This document shows, in pieces, positions 49,547-57,783 of a DNA stretch of 64,000 nucleotides (the first letter of the stretch is position 1; each line of letters begins with the position of its first letter). The DNA lies in NCBI GenBank assembly GCA_020026395.1, contig JAHHQM010000008.1, positions 1 through 64,000 of the forward strand, given 5' to 3'. The notes under the pieces are model-generated. The model was given only the letters and a program-made list of their open reading frames with translations, had not been told where the DNA came from and did no database searches. Position numbers and translations under genes: made by a program. The DNA comes from Alistipes sp. GTDB lineage: Bacteria > Bacteroidota > Bacteroidia > Bacteroidales > Rikenellaceae.

Positions 49547-50494
49547 TTATTTACCGAGTTTGATACGAACTTTCTCCAACATGTCGTCGGTCATGCTCGA
49601 GAGGTCCCATTCGGGTTTCCAACCCCACTCGGCACGTGCACACGAGTCATCCAGCTTGTTGGGCCAGCTCTCTGCGATAGCCTTCTTCACGGGATCTACG
49701 TCGTAGGTCATGGTGAATTCGGGCATACGTTTCTTCAGCTCGGCGTAGATGATTTCGGGCGTGAAGCTCATCGAAGCGATGTTGAAGCTGTTGCGGTGAA
49801 CGAGTTTGGTAGGATCGGCCTCCATCAGCTCAACGCATGCGCGCAGGGCATCGGGCATATAAATCATATCCATGTATACATCCGAGGGAACGGGGCAAAC
49901 GAACTTGCCGGTCTTGATGGCCTCGTAGTAGATCTCCACTGCGTAGTCGGTGGTACCGCCGCCGGGGAGGGTTACGTTGGAGATGATACCCGGGAAACGA
50001 ACCGAACGGGCATCAACGCCGAAACGCTGGTAGTAGTAGTTACCGAGCATTTCGCCGGTTACCTTGCAGACACCGTACATGGTGGTAGGCTGCATGATGG
50101 TATCCTGGGGCGTCATATCTTTAGGCGTCGTAGGACCGAAAGCACCGATCGAGCTGGGGGTAAACACAGCGCAGTTGTTCTCGCGAGCGATTTCGAGAGC
50201 GTTCATCAGCGCGCCGATGTTGATTTTCCAAGCCAGTTGGGGATTTTTCTCACCGGTAGCCGACAACAGGGCAACGAGGTTGAAGATCGCGTCGATTTTG
50301 TAGCGCTTAACGACCGAAGCAACGGCTTCGGTATTCAGAGCATCGAGTTGCTCGAAGGGACCGTCTGCAGCCAGAGCGGGGCAGTCGCGCATGTCGGTTG
50401 CGACAACGTTATTGTTGCCATAGATGCTTCTTAAATAAACGGTGAGCTCGGAACCAATCTGTCCGCCTGCACCAACGATAAGAATATGTTTCAT
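49547..50494 (-). CDS. tdh: L-threonine 3-dehydrogenase, short-chain (epimerase-like) type
   Basis: 315 aa from the ATG at 50494. NAD-binding LIVGAGGQIGSEL near the N-terminus, NLVALLSATGEKNP, then SSIGAFGPTTPKDMTP and the catalytic Tyr-Lys pair in TMYGVCKVTGE. These blocks define the NAD epimerase-type threonine dehydrogenases rather than the zinc-dependent kind. It oxidises L-threonine to 2-amino-3-ketobutyrate, the substrate of Kbl (19.0-20.2 kb). The two genes are 30 kb apart here rather than in one operon. Confidence 0.9.
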   Translation of the reverse strand: MKHILIVGAGGQIGSELTVYLRSIYGNNNVVATDMRDCPALAADGPFEQLDALNTEAVASVVKRYKIDAIFNLVALLSATGEKNPQLAWKINIGALMNALEIARENNCAVFTPSSIGAFGPTTPKDMTPQDTIMQPTTMYGVCKVTGEMLGNYYYQRFGVDARSVRFPGIISNVTLPGGGTTDYAVEIYYEAIKTGKFVCPVPSDVYMDMIYMPDALRACVELMEADPTKLVHRNSFNIASMSFTPEIIYAELKKRMPEFTMTYDVDPVKKAIAESWPNKLDDSCARAEWGWKPEWDLSSMTDDMLEKVRIKLGK

Positions 50495-50576
50495 TGGGTT
50501 AATGTTAAATTGTGATGTAAAGGTAGGCATATTTTATGAAAAACAATTTTTTTTCGAGAAAAAATCGTCTTTATTT

Positions 50577-50607
50577 TTTGCATATTCAAAAATCTTGTGT
50601 ACTTTTG
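50577..50607 (+). promoter_or_regulatory. Promoter of tRNA-Thr(GGU)
   Basis: TTTG (50577-50580), 19 bases, then TACTTTTG (50600-50607): a textbook Bacteroidota promoter. The tRNA begins 20 bases later. Confidence 0.75.
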
Positions 50608-50627
50608 CAACGTTTTAAGGGGTAAAC

Positions 50628-50699
<72 letters not shown>

Positions 50700-50702
50700 C
50701 TG

Positions 50703-50781
50703 AAGAGGACAATCAATCGGATTGTCCTCTTTTGTTTTTGGTGGAAAACTCCCGACAAAAAGCGGCTTGAAGGCCGCTTTT
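50703..50781. terminator. Two hairpins downstream of tRNA-Thr(GGU)
   Basis: AGAGGACAATC/GATTGTCCTCTTTT (about 50704-50733) is a rightward terminator for the tRNA. A second stem AAAAGCGGC/GCCGCTTTT (about 50757-50781) follows 24 bases later. Confidence 0.8.
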
Positions 50782-50802
50782 GTCGTATATACCTATATAT
50801 TA

Positions 50803-50839
50803 AAAAAGGACATTGTCCGAAGCGGGCGATGTCCTTTTT
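50803..50839 (-). terminator. Terminator after rsmG
   Basis: AAAAAGGACATTG pairs with CGATGTCCTTTTT (one G-T pair), placed 20 bases past the rsmG stop on the leftward side. Confidence 0.85.
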
Positions 50840-50858
50840 GTCTTTTTATCGGTCGGGA

Positions 50859-51482
50859 TTACAGCTTGGGGGTGTAGCAGACCAGTTTGGTGTCGAAAAA
50901 TTCCTCCTCGAAGAATTTTTTGATTTCGTAGAGATACCAGCGCATGTGGGTCTGGGCGAGTTCTTCGTCCAGATCGCCGCCCTTGAGGTAAAGAATGCCG
51001 TTGGGGAGCGTTCCTTTCTGACCCGTCTCGATTTTTTTCCAAATCCACTTCACAAATTCGGGCATGGCGGTGACGGCACGCGATACGACATAGTCGAATT
51101 TGCGGTCGATGGCCTCCACACGGCCGCAATGCGTCTCGAGGTTCTTCAGACCGAGCCCCGCAAGGACCCCTTCGACCACGGTGATCTTCTTGCGGATCGA
51201 GTCGCACGACAGGAATTGCACCTCGGGAAAGAGAATGGCCAGCGGAACGGACGGAAATCCGCCGCCGCAACCCACATCCAAGATGCGGGCACCACGTTCG
51301 AACTGACATACCTTGGCAATGGCCAGCGAGTGGAGGACGTGACGCAGATACAACTGGTCGAAATCCTTGCGCGAAACGACATTGATCTTGGCGTTCCAAT
51401 CGGCATACAGGGCGTAGAGCGCAGTGAATTGCTCTCTCTGGACGGGTGTCAGGTCGGGAAAATATTTCAGAATGAGTTCCAT
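50859..51482 (-). CDS. rsmG: 16S rRNA (guanine527-N7)-methyltransferase
   Basis: 207 aa from the ATG at 51480-51482; the longer frame upstream is a shadow of the sigma gene. RsmG/GidB fold with NVVSRKDFDQLYLRHVLHSL, the SAM loop ILDVGCGGGFPSVPLAILFP and FDYVVSRAVTAM. In many bacteria rsmG lies near the chromosomal origin. It starts 2 bases after the sigma-factor gene ends, so it belongs to a glycosyltransferase-sigma-rsmG transcription unit. Confidence 0.93.
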   Translation of the reverse strand: MELILKYFPDLTPVQREQFTALYALYADWNAKINVVSRKDFDQLYLRHVLHSLAIAKVCQFERGARILDVGCGGGFPSVPLAILFPEVQFLSCDSIRKKITVVEGVLAGLGLKNLETHCGRVEAIDRKFDYVVSRAVTAMPEFVKWIWKKIETGQKGTLPNGILYLKGGDLDEELAQTHMRWYLYEIKKFFEEEFFDTKLVCYTPKL

Positions 51483-51484
51483 GT

Positions 51485-52042
51485 CTATTTTTCGTTTTCT
51501 ATCATGTGGCACATGCGGTTGCGTGCGCGGTGAATCTGTGTTTTGACGGTGCCCATCGGCAGTTGCAGTTTCTGGGCGATCTCCTCGTAGGACAGCTCGT
51601 CGAAGAAACGCATGATGATCAGCTGACGGTAGCGGGGCGTAAGTCGGTTGAGGTAATCCTCGAACTGGGTGCGTTGCTGGAGGTTGATGACGCGCTCCTC
51701 GGGCGTGGGCGAATTTTCGGCGGGTGAGGTGAACTGCTCGTCGATGGATTCCTCGTCGGTTTTCCGCCGCATGAAGTCGATGAACGTATTGCGTGCAATG
51801 GTGTAGACCCATTGTCCGAAAGTGTATTCGGGCGAATAACGCGCAATGTTGATGTATACCTTGATGAAGGTTTCCTGAAGCAGGTCGTCTGCATCGTTCA
51901 CGCCGCCCAGACGCGCCACGAAAAGCCGTCGGATGGCTTCGCGGTAGCGGTTGAAGAGGTATTCGAAGGCGACGTCATCGCCCTTGAGCACCAGCTCCAC
52001 CAAATGTCGGTCGTCGGCAACGATGTAGTCGGCTATCTCCAT
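51485..52042 (-). CDS. ECF-type RNA polymerase sigma factor
   Basis: 185 aa. Region 2 is at about residues 24-95 (FEYLFNRYREAIRRL, DADDLLQETFIKVY, TFGQWVYTIARNTFIDFMRRK) and region 4 at about 125-180 (LTPRYRQLIIMRFFDELSYEE, then MGTVKTQIHRARNRM). No anti-sigma gene lies beside it, so control is probably at the level of expression or by a distant partner. It overlaps the glycosyltransferase gene by 10 bases. Confidence 0.9.
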   Translation of the reverse strand: MEIADYIVADDRHLVELVLKGDDVAFEYLFNRYREAIRRLFVARLGGVNDADDLLQETFIKVYINIARYSPEYTFGQWVYTIARNTFIDFMRRKTDEESIDEQFTSPAENSPTPEERVINLQQRTQFEDYLNRLTPRYRQLIIMRFFDELSYEEIAQKLQLPMGTVKTQIHRARNRMCHMIENEK

Positions 52043-53187
52043 ACCCGTTCGTCTTTACGGATGAGCATTACGGAAAGAATCGCATCGCCGATCCAGCCGA
52101 AGAAATCATACAGCGGATAGAGTCGGCACATGCCTTTTTCGCCCAGTCGTTTCGAGATGCGCTTGACCTCCCAGAGGACGATTCCCAGACGGATCGCGAG
52201 CAGCAGTGCGGCGTAGATCTTGAATTCCAGCGGCATGACGCACAGGGTCACAACGGACGCGAGGAAGAACAACAGACGCGAACCCTTCTCCCATTCGACG
52301 AAACTGCGTGCGCGTTCGCTGTAGTATTTGCGTGCAGACGAGAAGTAACGCATGGTGTTGAACCACCAGCCCCAACCGCCCCAGATGCGTTCGCGTACCA
52401 GGGCACGGGGTGAAAGGACGATACTGACGTTGTCGTTGTGGATGATGCGCTGCATGAAGAGGTCGTCCTCGCCGATGTTCATCGCCAGATAGTTGAATCC
52501 CTTGACGCCGAAGTAAAGATCCTTCGTGAAGCCGTAGTTGTGGAGAATGCCGCGGTAGGGGTGACGGGTCACGGCGGCCGCGAGCCAGTTCGCGGAGTCC
52601 ATCAGACGCCACGTACGCATCATTTTGGGGGTGAATCCCGCCTTCTCCTCCATGCCGCAGTAGCCCAGCACGATGTCTCCGCGGGAGAATCCCTTGCCCA
52701 TGATTTTGAGCCAGTTCTGACTTTCGGGCACGGCATCGACCGACGTGAAGACCAGACAGTCGTGATAGGCCGATTTGATGCCGAGGTTCAGCGCCATCTT
52801 GCGCGAAATGGGGTATCGCGGATCGAGGTGGAGCTTGGTGACGGTGACTTGGGGGAAGGATCGTTTGAGTTGTTGCAGATCCTCGAAGAAATCGTTGTCC
52901 TGACCGACATAGACGATCACCACCTCAAATTCGGGATAATCCTGTCCGAGGATTCGGGGCAGATGGTCTTCCAGGAAGACGTAGTTTTCCGAGAACATGG
53001 GGATGATGACCGACAGGGGGGGATCTTCCTTGCGGATTACTTTTCGTTTGTTGTTTTTGTAGGAAGCGATCCTCCCGTAGCGGAACACGTAGTAGTACAG
53101 CTGGACGGAGAACAACAGGGCTAAAATGAGGAAGAGTGTCACCCCTTCCCAGCCGTAAGCGGCCAATATTTGATCAAAAAAACTCAT
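52033..53187 (-). CDS. Membrane-bound family 2 glycosyltransferase
   Basis: 384 aa. An N-terminal membrane helix (about 15-35) is followed by a GT-A domain (PPLSVIIPMFSENYVFLEDH start, FTSVDAVPESQNW as the probable DxD-like site, a GGWGWWFNTMR acceptor-side motif) and two C-terminal helices (about 300-345). It probably transfers a sugar to a lipid-linked or extracellular polymer; donor and acceptor are unknown. A TACCTTTG -7 box lies on the minus strand at 53206-53213. Pairing with a sigma gene is unusual. Confidence 0.82.
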   Translation of the reverse strand: MSFFDQILAAYGWEGVTLFLILALLFSVQLYYYVFRYGRIASYKNNKRKVIRKEDPPLSVIIPMFSENYVFLEDHLPRILGQDYPEFEVVIVYVGQDNDFFEDLQQLKRSFPQVTVTKLHLDPRYPISRKMALNLGIKSAYHDCLVFTSVDAVPESQNWLKIMGKGFSRGDIVLGYCGMEEKAGFTPKMMRTWRLMDSANWLAAAVTRHPYRGILHNYGFTKDLYFGVKGFNYLAMNIGEDDLFMQRIIHNDNVSIVLSPRALVRERIWGGWGWWFNTMRYFSSARKYYSERARSFVEWEKGSRLLFFLASVVTLCVMPLEFKIYAALLLAIRLGIVLWEVKRISKRLGEKGMCRLYPLYDFFGWIGDAILSVMLIRKDERVWR

Positions 53188-53205
53188 AATCTATGCGAAT
53201 CCCTG

Positions 53206-53267
53206 CAAAGGTACAAAACAATTCAGAATTCAAAATTCAAATATACGAATATTTTTGTGTACTTTTG
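53206..53267. promoter_or_regulatory. Divergent promoters between the glycosyltransferase and tgt genes
   Basis: Minus strand: TACCTTTG (53206-53213), with TTTG 17 bases away (53231-53234). Plus strand: TATTTTTG (53250-53257) and TACTTTTG (53260-53267), either of which could start the tgt transcript. The rest of the 166-base gap holds no gene. Confidence 0.5.
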
Positions 53268-53353
53268 TCGGGGTAGAGTGTCGGGTTTCAACCGATTAAG
53301 GAAACCGGGCGATTCCCGACGGGTATTTACGACAAAAATAAAAAAGCAACCGA

Positions 53354-54502
53354 ATGACAGCAACCATCAGACTGGAGTTCACCCTTGAGCAGAAGGACTC
53401 CCGCTCGAAGGCGCGTGCCGGCGTATTGAAGACCGACCACGGCGACATTCTTACCCCGATTTTCATGCCTGTGGGTACGGCGGCGACCGTCAAGGGAATT
53501 TTCCATCGGGACGTGCGCGACGAGGCGCATGCCCAGATCATCCTGGCGAACACCTACCACCTCTATATGCGACCCGGCATGGACATCATCGAGCGTGCGG
53601 GGGGCGTGCATCGTTTCTCTACGTGGAACGGGCCGATGCTGACCGACAGCGGTGGTTTTCAGGTATTTTCGCTGGCCGAGTGCCGCAAGCTGAAGGAGGA
53701 GGGTTGTCATTTCCGTTCGCACATCGACGGTTCGAAACACCTGTTCACGCCCGAAAACGTGATGGATACCGAGCGTACGATCGGTGCCGACATCATGATG
53801 GCTTTCGACGAATGTCCTCCGGGCGATGCGTCGCGCGAATATGCCGCCAAGTCGCTGGCACTCACCGAACGCTGGCTCGATCGCTGCTTTAACCGCTATC
53901 ACCAGACCCAACCCAAATACGGACACTATCAGGCGCTGTTCCCCATCGTGCAGGGCTGTACCTATCCCGACCTGCGTGCCCACGCGGCCGAGAACGTCAA
54001 GCAGTATAATGCCGACGGATACGCCATCGGCGGTTTGGCCGTGGGCGAACCCACCGAGACGATGTACGAGATGATCGAGGTGGTGAATGCCATCCTGCCC
54101 GAAGACCGCCCGCGCTACCTGATGGGGGTCGGAACGCCGATCAACATTCTGGAGGCGATTTCCCGCGGTGTGGATATGTTCGACTGCGTGATGCCGACGC
54201 GTAACGGCCGTAACGGTCAGATTTTCACGGAGGAGGGTACGATCAACCTGCGCAACAAGAAGTGGGAGGACGACTTCTCGCCGCTCGACCCCCAAGGCAC
54301 GGCATTTGTCGATACGCTCTACTCGAAGGCCTACGTACATCACCTGTGCGTGTGCGGCGAGATGCTTGCCGCGCAGATTGCCTCGCTGCATAACATTGCG
54401 TTCTACCTGCGTCTGGTGGGCATGGCACGCCAACACATCCTCGCGGGCGATTTCCCCGAATGGAAGGAGATGATGGTCGCAAAACTGGGTCGCAGACTTT
54501 AA
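53354..54502 (+). CDS. tgt: tRNA-guanine transglycosylase
   Basis: 382 aa. It exchanges guanine-34 for preQ1 in tRNAs of the GUN family. Visible blocks are TDSGGFQVFSLAECRK, MMAFDECPPGD, FDCVMPTRNGRNGQIFT (nucleophile region) and the zinc site CVCGEMLAAQIASLHN. The pathway partner queD is at 17 kb. It is followed by an LptF/G gene 18 bases later, probably in one transcript running through the PASTA and rluD genes. Confidence 0.95.
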   Translation: MTATIRLEFTLEQKDSRSKARAGVLKTDHGDILTPIFMPVGTAATVKGIFHRDVRDEAHAQIILANTYHLYMRPGMDIIERAGGVHRFSTWNGPMLTDSGGFQVFSLAECRKLKEEGCHFRSHIDGSKHLFTPENVMDTERTIGADIMMAFDECPPGDASREYAAKSLALTERWLDRCFNRYHQTQPKYGHYQALFPIVQGCTYPDLRAHAAENVKQYNADGYAIGGLAVGEPTETMYEMIEVVNAILPEDRPRYLMGVGTPINILEAISRGVDMFDCVMPTRNGRNGQIFTEEGTINLRNKKWEDDFSPLDPQGTAFVDTLYSKAYVHHLCVCGEMLAAQIASLHNIAFYLRLVGMARQHILAGDFPEWKEMMVAKLGRRL

Positions 54503-54520
54503 ACTTAAAAAAGTTCAACC

Positions 54521-55624
54521 ATGAAGCTTCGGTTTCCGGGATTCAAAATTTTGGATCGTTACATATTGGGTAAGTTCCTTTCGACTTACTTCTTTGCCAT
54601 CGCGATGATCCTCATCATCGTGGTGATCTTCGACTATGTGGAGAAGATCGACGACTTCACCGAGTTGAAGGCGCCCCTCAAGGCGATTGTCTTCGACTAC
54701 TACCTCAATTTCGTCCCGTTCTTCGCGAATCAGTTCAGCGGACTGTTCACGTTTATCGCCTGTATTTTCTTCACCTCGAAGATGGCCTACCAGACCGAGA
54801 TCATCGCCATGTTGTCGGGCGGTATGTCGTTCCGCCGACTGATGTGGCCGTACTTTCTGGGAGCGCTGATCATCGGCACGATGTCGCTGACGCTGAACCT
54901 GTGGGTAATCCCCATTTCGCAGCGCCACGTCGTGAAATTCGAGCAGAAATACAACAAACGCCGTATGCGTGCCACCTACGACCAGCACATCTACCGCCAG
55001 ATCGAACCGGGCACGTTCGTTTATGTGCGCGGCTATACCGATGCCGAGAAACGCGCCTCGTTCTTCGCCTTGGAGCATTACGACGGCGGTAAGATCACCC
55101 GGTCGCTCGAGACGTCCAACGTCCAGTTCGACCCCGAATCGAAACGCTGGAGCGCCCAGAAATACATCCGCCGCTCGTTCGACTCGCTGGGCGTGGAGAC
55201 CTTCACCCAGCACCGTAACCTTGACACGCTCATCAACCTCGAGGCCACCGAGCTGGGTCGTATCACGGAGCTGGTGCAGACGATGAACATCACCGAGCTG
55301 AACACCTTCCTTTCGCAACAACGCCGCAAGGGATCCGACTCGATCAACATCATCGAGGTGGAACGCCATGCACGCTTCGCCTACCCGCTGTCGACCTTCA
55401 TCCTGACGCTTATCGGCGTGTCGCTTTCGTCGCGTAAGGTGCGCGGCGGAACGGGACAACACATCGGTATCGGTACGGCACTGTGTTTCTCCTACATCCT
55501 GATCCTGAGGTTCTTCCAGGAGTTTGCCAAGGGCGGTGAACTCTCGCCGGGACTTGCCGTGTGGCTGCCGAACATCATCTATCTGTTCATTGCGATCTAC
55601 CTTTATCAGAAAGCACCCAAATAA
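54521..55624 (+). CDS. LptF/LptG-family permease (YjgP/YjgQ)
   Basis: 367 aa. Membrane helices near the N-terminus (about 12-35, 52-80 and 95-120), a periplasmic beta-jellyroll-like middle (about 130-260) and three C-terminal helices (about 285-365) make the standard LptF/G layout. FILTLIGVSLSSRKVRGGTG is a conserved cytoplasmic loop. LptF and LptG with LptB extract LPS from the inner membrane. Which of the two it is cannot be decided from one sequence. It is probably co-transcribed with tgt and the PASTA gene. Confidence 0.88.
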   Translation: MKLRFPGFKILDRYILGKFLSTYFFAIAMILIIVVIFDYVEKIDDFTELKAPLKAIVFDYYLNFVPFFANQFSGLFTFIACIFFTSKMAYQTEIIAMLSGGMSFRRLMWPYFLGALIIGTMSLTLNLWVIPISQRHVVKFEQKYNKRRMRATYDQHIYRQIEPGTFVYVRGYTDAEKRASFFALEHYDGGKITRSLETSNVQFDPESKRWSAQKYIRRSFDSLGVETFTQHRNLDTLINLEATELGRITELVQTMNITELNTFLSQQRRKGSDSINIIEVERHARFAYPLSTFILTLIGVSLSSRKVRGGTGQHIGIGTALCFSYILILRFFQEFAKGGELSPGLAVWLPNIIYLFIAIYLYQKAPK

Positions 55625-55632
55625 ACCGAAAT

Positions 55633-56598
55633 ATGGACAAACTCAAAGAAATATTCATCCGTTTGAAGCAGTATCCGTTGGTTTACCACCTGCTGCTCAT
55701 CCTGTTGTCGATCCTTGTGCTGGCGATCCTGAGCCACTTCCTGATGCAGGTCGGCACGCGTCATAGCGCACGTTGTACGGTACCCGATTTCTCGGGCGTG
55801 CACATCAACGAAGCGCTGAAAATGGCTCGCAAGAGCGATCTGGACATCCGCATCAACGACTCGCTTTTTGTGCCGGCTTACGACGGCGGTATTGTCCTCG
55901 ACCAGCTGCCCGAAGGGGGTGTCGAGGTGAAACCCGGCCGTACGGTCTATGTGACGATCAACTCGTTCCAGGAGAAGATGGTTCCCGTGCCGTTTGTGGC
56001 GGGCTACTCGCTGCGTCAGGCCAAAAATATGCTCGAGACGGCAGGCCTTCAGATCGAGAAACTGGTCTACGAACCCGACCTGGCGACGAACTACGTGCTG
56101 GCCGAGTACTGCAAGAATAAACCCGTGCTCGAAACCTCGCGCATGATGACCGAATTCGGTACGGGCATCACGCTCCACGTGGGTATGCACGGCGGTGTGG
56201 GCTATACGATCGTGCCGATGGTCGTGGGTCTTTCGATGAAGGATGCCAAGAGCCGCCTTTGGGAGGCAGGCCTCAATGTGGGCAAGATCGAATTTGACGA
56301 GGACATCAACCTCTTGAACCAGAAGAATGCCCGCGTCTATGTGCAGACGCCCGAGGCACGCCGCGGTGTGGCTTTGGGATCGAAGGTCGGCTTCCGCCTG
56401 ACGCTCGATACGAAGAAACTCCACCGCGAGAAGACCCTGGCCGAACAACGCGCCAACGCCATCGAGGAGCAGGAACGCCAACTCGACGAACAGCGCCGCG
56501 ACTCGCTGCAACAGCTTCTGGGCGAATCCTCTTCGTTTGAGGTGACGATCGACTCGGCGGCCGTTGCCCATCCCGAACTTGAACCGATCGAAGAGTAG
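55633..56598 (+). CDS. PASTA-domain membrane protein
   Basis: 321 aa from the ATG at 55633. One N-terminal helix (about 17-38) precedes three PASTA repeats (about 48-112, VPDFSGVHINEALKMA; about 118-190, VPFVAGYSLRQAKNML; about 195-265, VPMVVGLSMKDAKSRL). A Glu/Arg-rich coiled coil follows (about 270-305). PASTA domains bind muropeptides or lipid II, and here they are not fused to a kinase or PBP. The gene lies 8 bases after the permease gene and 2 bases before rluD. A cell-envelope sensing or scaffolding role is an inference. Confidence 0.82.
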   Translation: MDKLKEIFIRLKQYPLVYHLLLILLSILVLAILSHFLMQVGTRHSARCTVPDFSGVHINEALKMARKSDLDIRINDSLFVPAYDGGIVLDQLPEGGVEVKPGRTVYVTINSFQEKMVPVPFVAGYSLRQAKNMLETAGLQIEKLVYEPDLATNYVLAEYCKNKPVLETSRMMTEFGTGITLHVGMHGGVGYTIVPMVVGLSMKDAKSRLWEAGLNVGKIEFDEDINLLNQKNARVYVQTPEARRGVALGSKVGFRLTLDTKKLHREKTLAEQRANAIEEQERQLDEQRRDSLQQLLGESSSFEVTIDSAAVAHPELEPIEE

Positions 56599-56600
56599 AC

Positions 56601-57695
56601 ATGGAGGATTTGAAACAACGCGAAGACCTTCTGAAGGAGGATCTTGCGACGGATCTTCCCGAGGATGACGAGGAAGAGACCGACGGTCTTTACGAACACT
56701 TCTCGATCACGGCCGACAAGGGGCAGAAACTGCTCCGACTGGACAAATATCTGGTGGCGCATACCGAGAACTGTTCGCGTAACCGCATCCAGGCGGCTGC
56801 CGACAACGGCAACATCCTGGTGAACGGCACGCCCGCCAAATCGAGCTATAAGGTAAAACCCTTCGACCACATCCAGCTGGTGATGCCGTACCCGAAACGC
56901 GAGTACGAGATCATCCCCGAGAACATTCCGTTGGATATTCCCTACGAGGATGACGATGTGGTCATCGTCAATAAGGCGGCGGGCATGGTGGTGCATCCGG
57001 GTGTGGGCAACCACAACGGCACGTTGGTGAATGCCATGACCTACCACCTGCAAAACCTGCCGATGTTCTCCGAGGGGAATCAGCGTGCGGGACTGGTGCA
57101 CCGCATCGACAAGGATACGTCGGGCATCCTGGTGATGGCCAAGAACGAGGAGGCGCTGGCCTACCTCGGCAAACAGTTCTTCGATCACTCCATCACGCGC
57201 CGCTATGTGGCGATGGTGTGGGGCAACTTCACCGAGGATGAGGGTACGATCGAGGGCAATATCGGCCGCAGTCCGAAGGATCGCCAGAAGATGTACGTCT
57301 TTGAGGACGGATCGCAGGGCAAACGTGCCGTGACGCATTGGCGCGTTCTGAAACGCTTCGGCTATGTGACCTTGGTCGAGTGCCGTCTGGAGACGGGACG
57401 TACGCATCAGATTCGCGTGCATATGTCGTGGATCGGCCACCCGCTTTTCAACGACGAACGCTACGGCGGCGACCGCATCCTGAAGGGCACGACCTTCGCC
57501 AAATACAGGCAGTTCATCGAAAACTGCTTTGCGATCATGCCGCGACAGGCGCTCCACGCGCGGGTTTTGGGATTCATTCACCCCACGACCCACAAATATG
57601 TCGAATTTGAGAGTCCGCTTCCCGAGGATTTCAGCCGTTTGATCGAGAAGTGGGAGGGTTATGTCGCATCGCGCGAGGTGACGCCCGAAGAATAA
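56601..57695 (+). CDS. rluD: 23S rRNA pseudouridine synthase RluD/RluA family
   Basis: 364 aa. An N-terminal S4 domain (about 42-90, LRLDKYLVAHTENCSRNRIQ) leads into the pseudouridine synthase core, with catalytic Asp in VHRIDKDTSGILVMAKN and ECRLETGRTHQIRVHM. RluD modifies helix 69 of 23S rRNA in other bacteria. An acidic extension of about 40 residues at the N-terminus is longer than in E. coli. It follows the PASTA gene by 2 bases. Confidence 0.9.
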   Translation: MEDLKQREDLLKEDLATDLPEDDEEETDGLYEHFSITADKGQKLLRLDKYLVAHTENCSRNRIQAAADNGNILVNGTPAKSSYKVKPFDHIQLVMPYPKREYEIIPENIPLDIPYEDDDVVIVNKAAGMVVHPGVGNHNGTLVNAMTYHLQNLPMFSEGNQRAGLVHRIDKDTSGILVMAKNEEALAYLGKQFFDHSITRRYVAMVWGNFTEDEGTIEGNIGRSPKDRQKMYVFEDGSQGKRAVTHWRVLKRFGYVTLVECRLETGRTHQIRVHMSWIGHPLFNDERYGGDRILKGTTFAKYRQFIENCFAIMPRQALHARVLGFIHPTTHKYVEFESPLPEDFSRLIEKWEGYVASREVTPEE

Positions 57696-57783
57696 GAAGA
57701 AATATATTGCCGATTCCGACGCCGGGTTCTGCTCCACGGGAGCGGGGAACGGTGCGAAGTCGTGTCAGCATAAAGTTACAACC

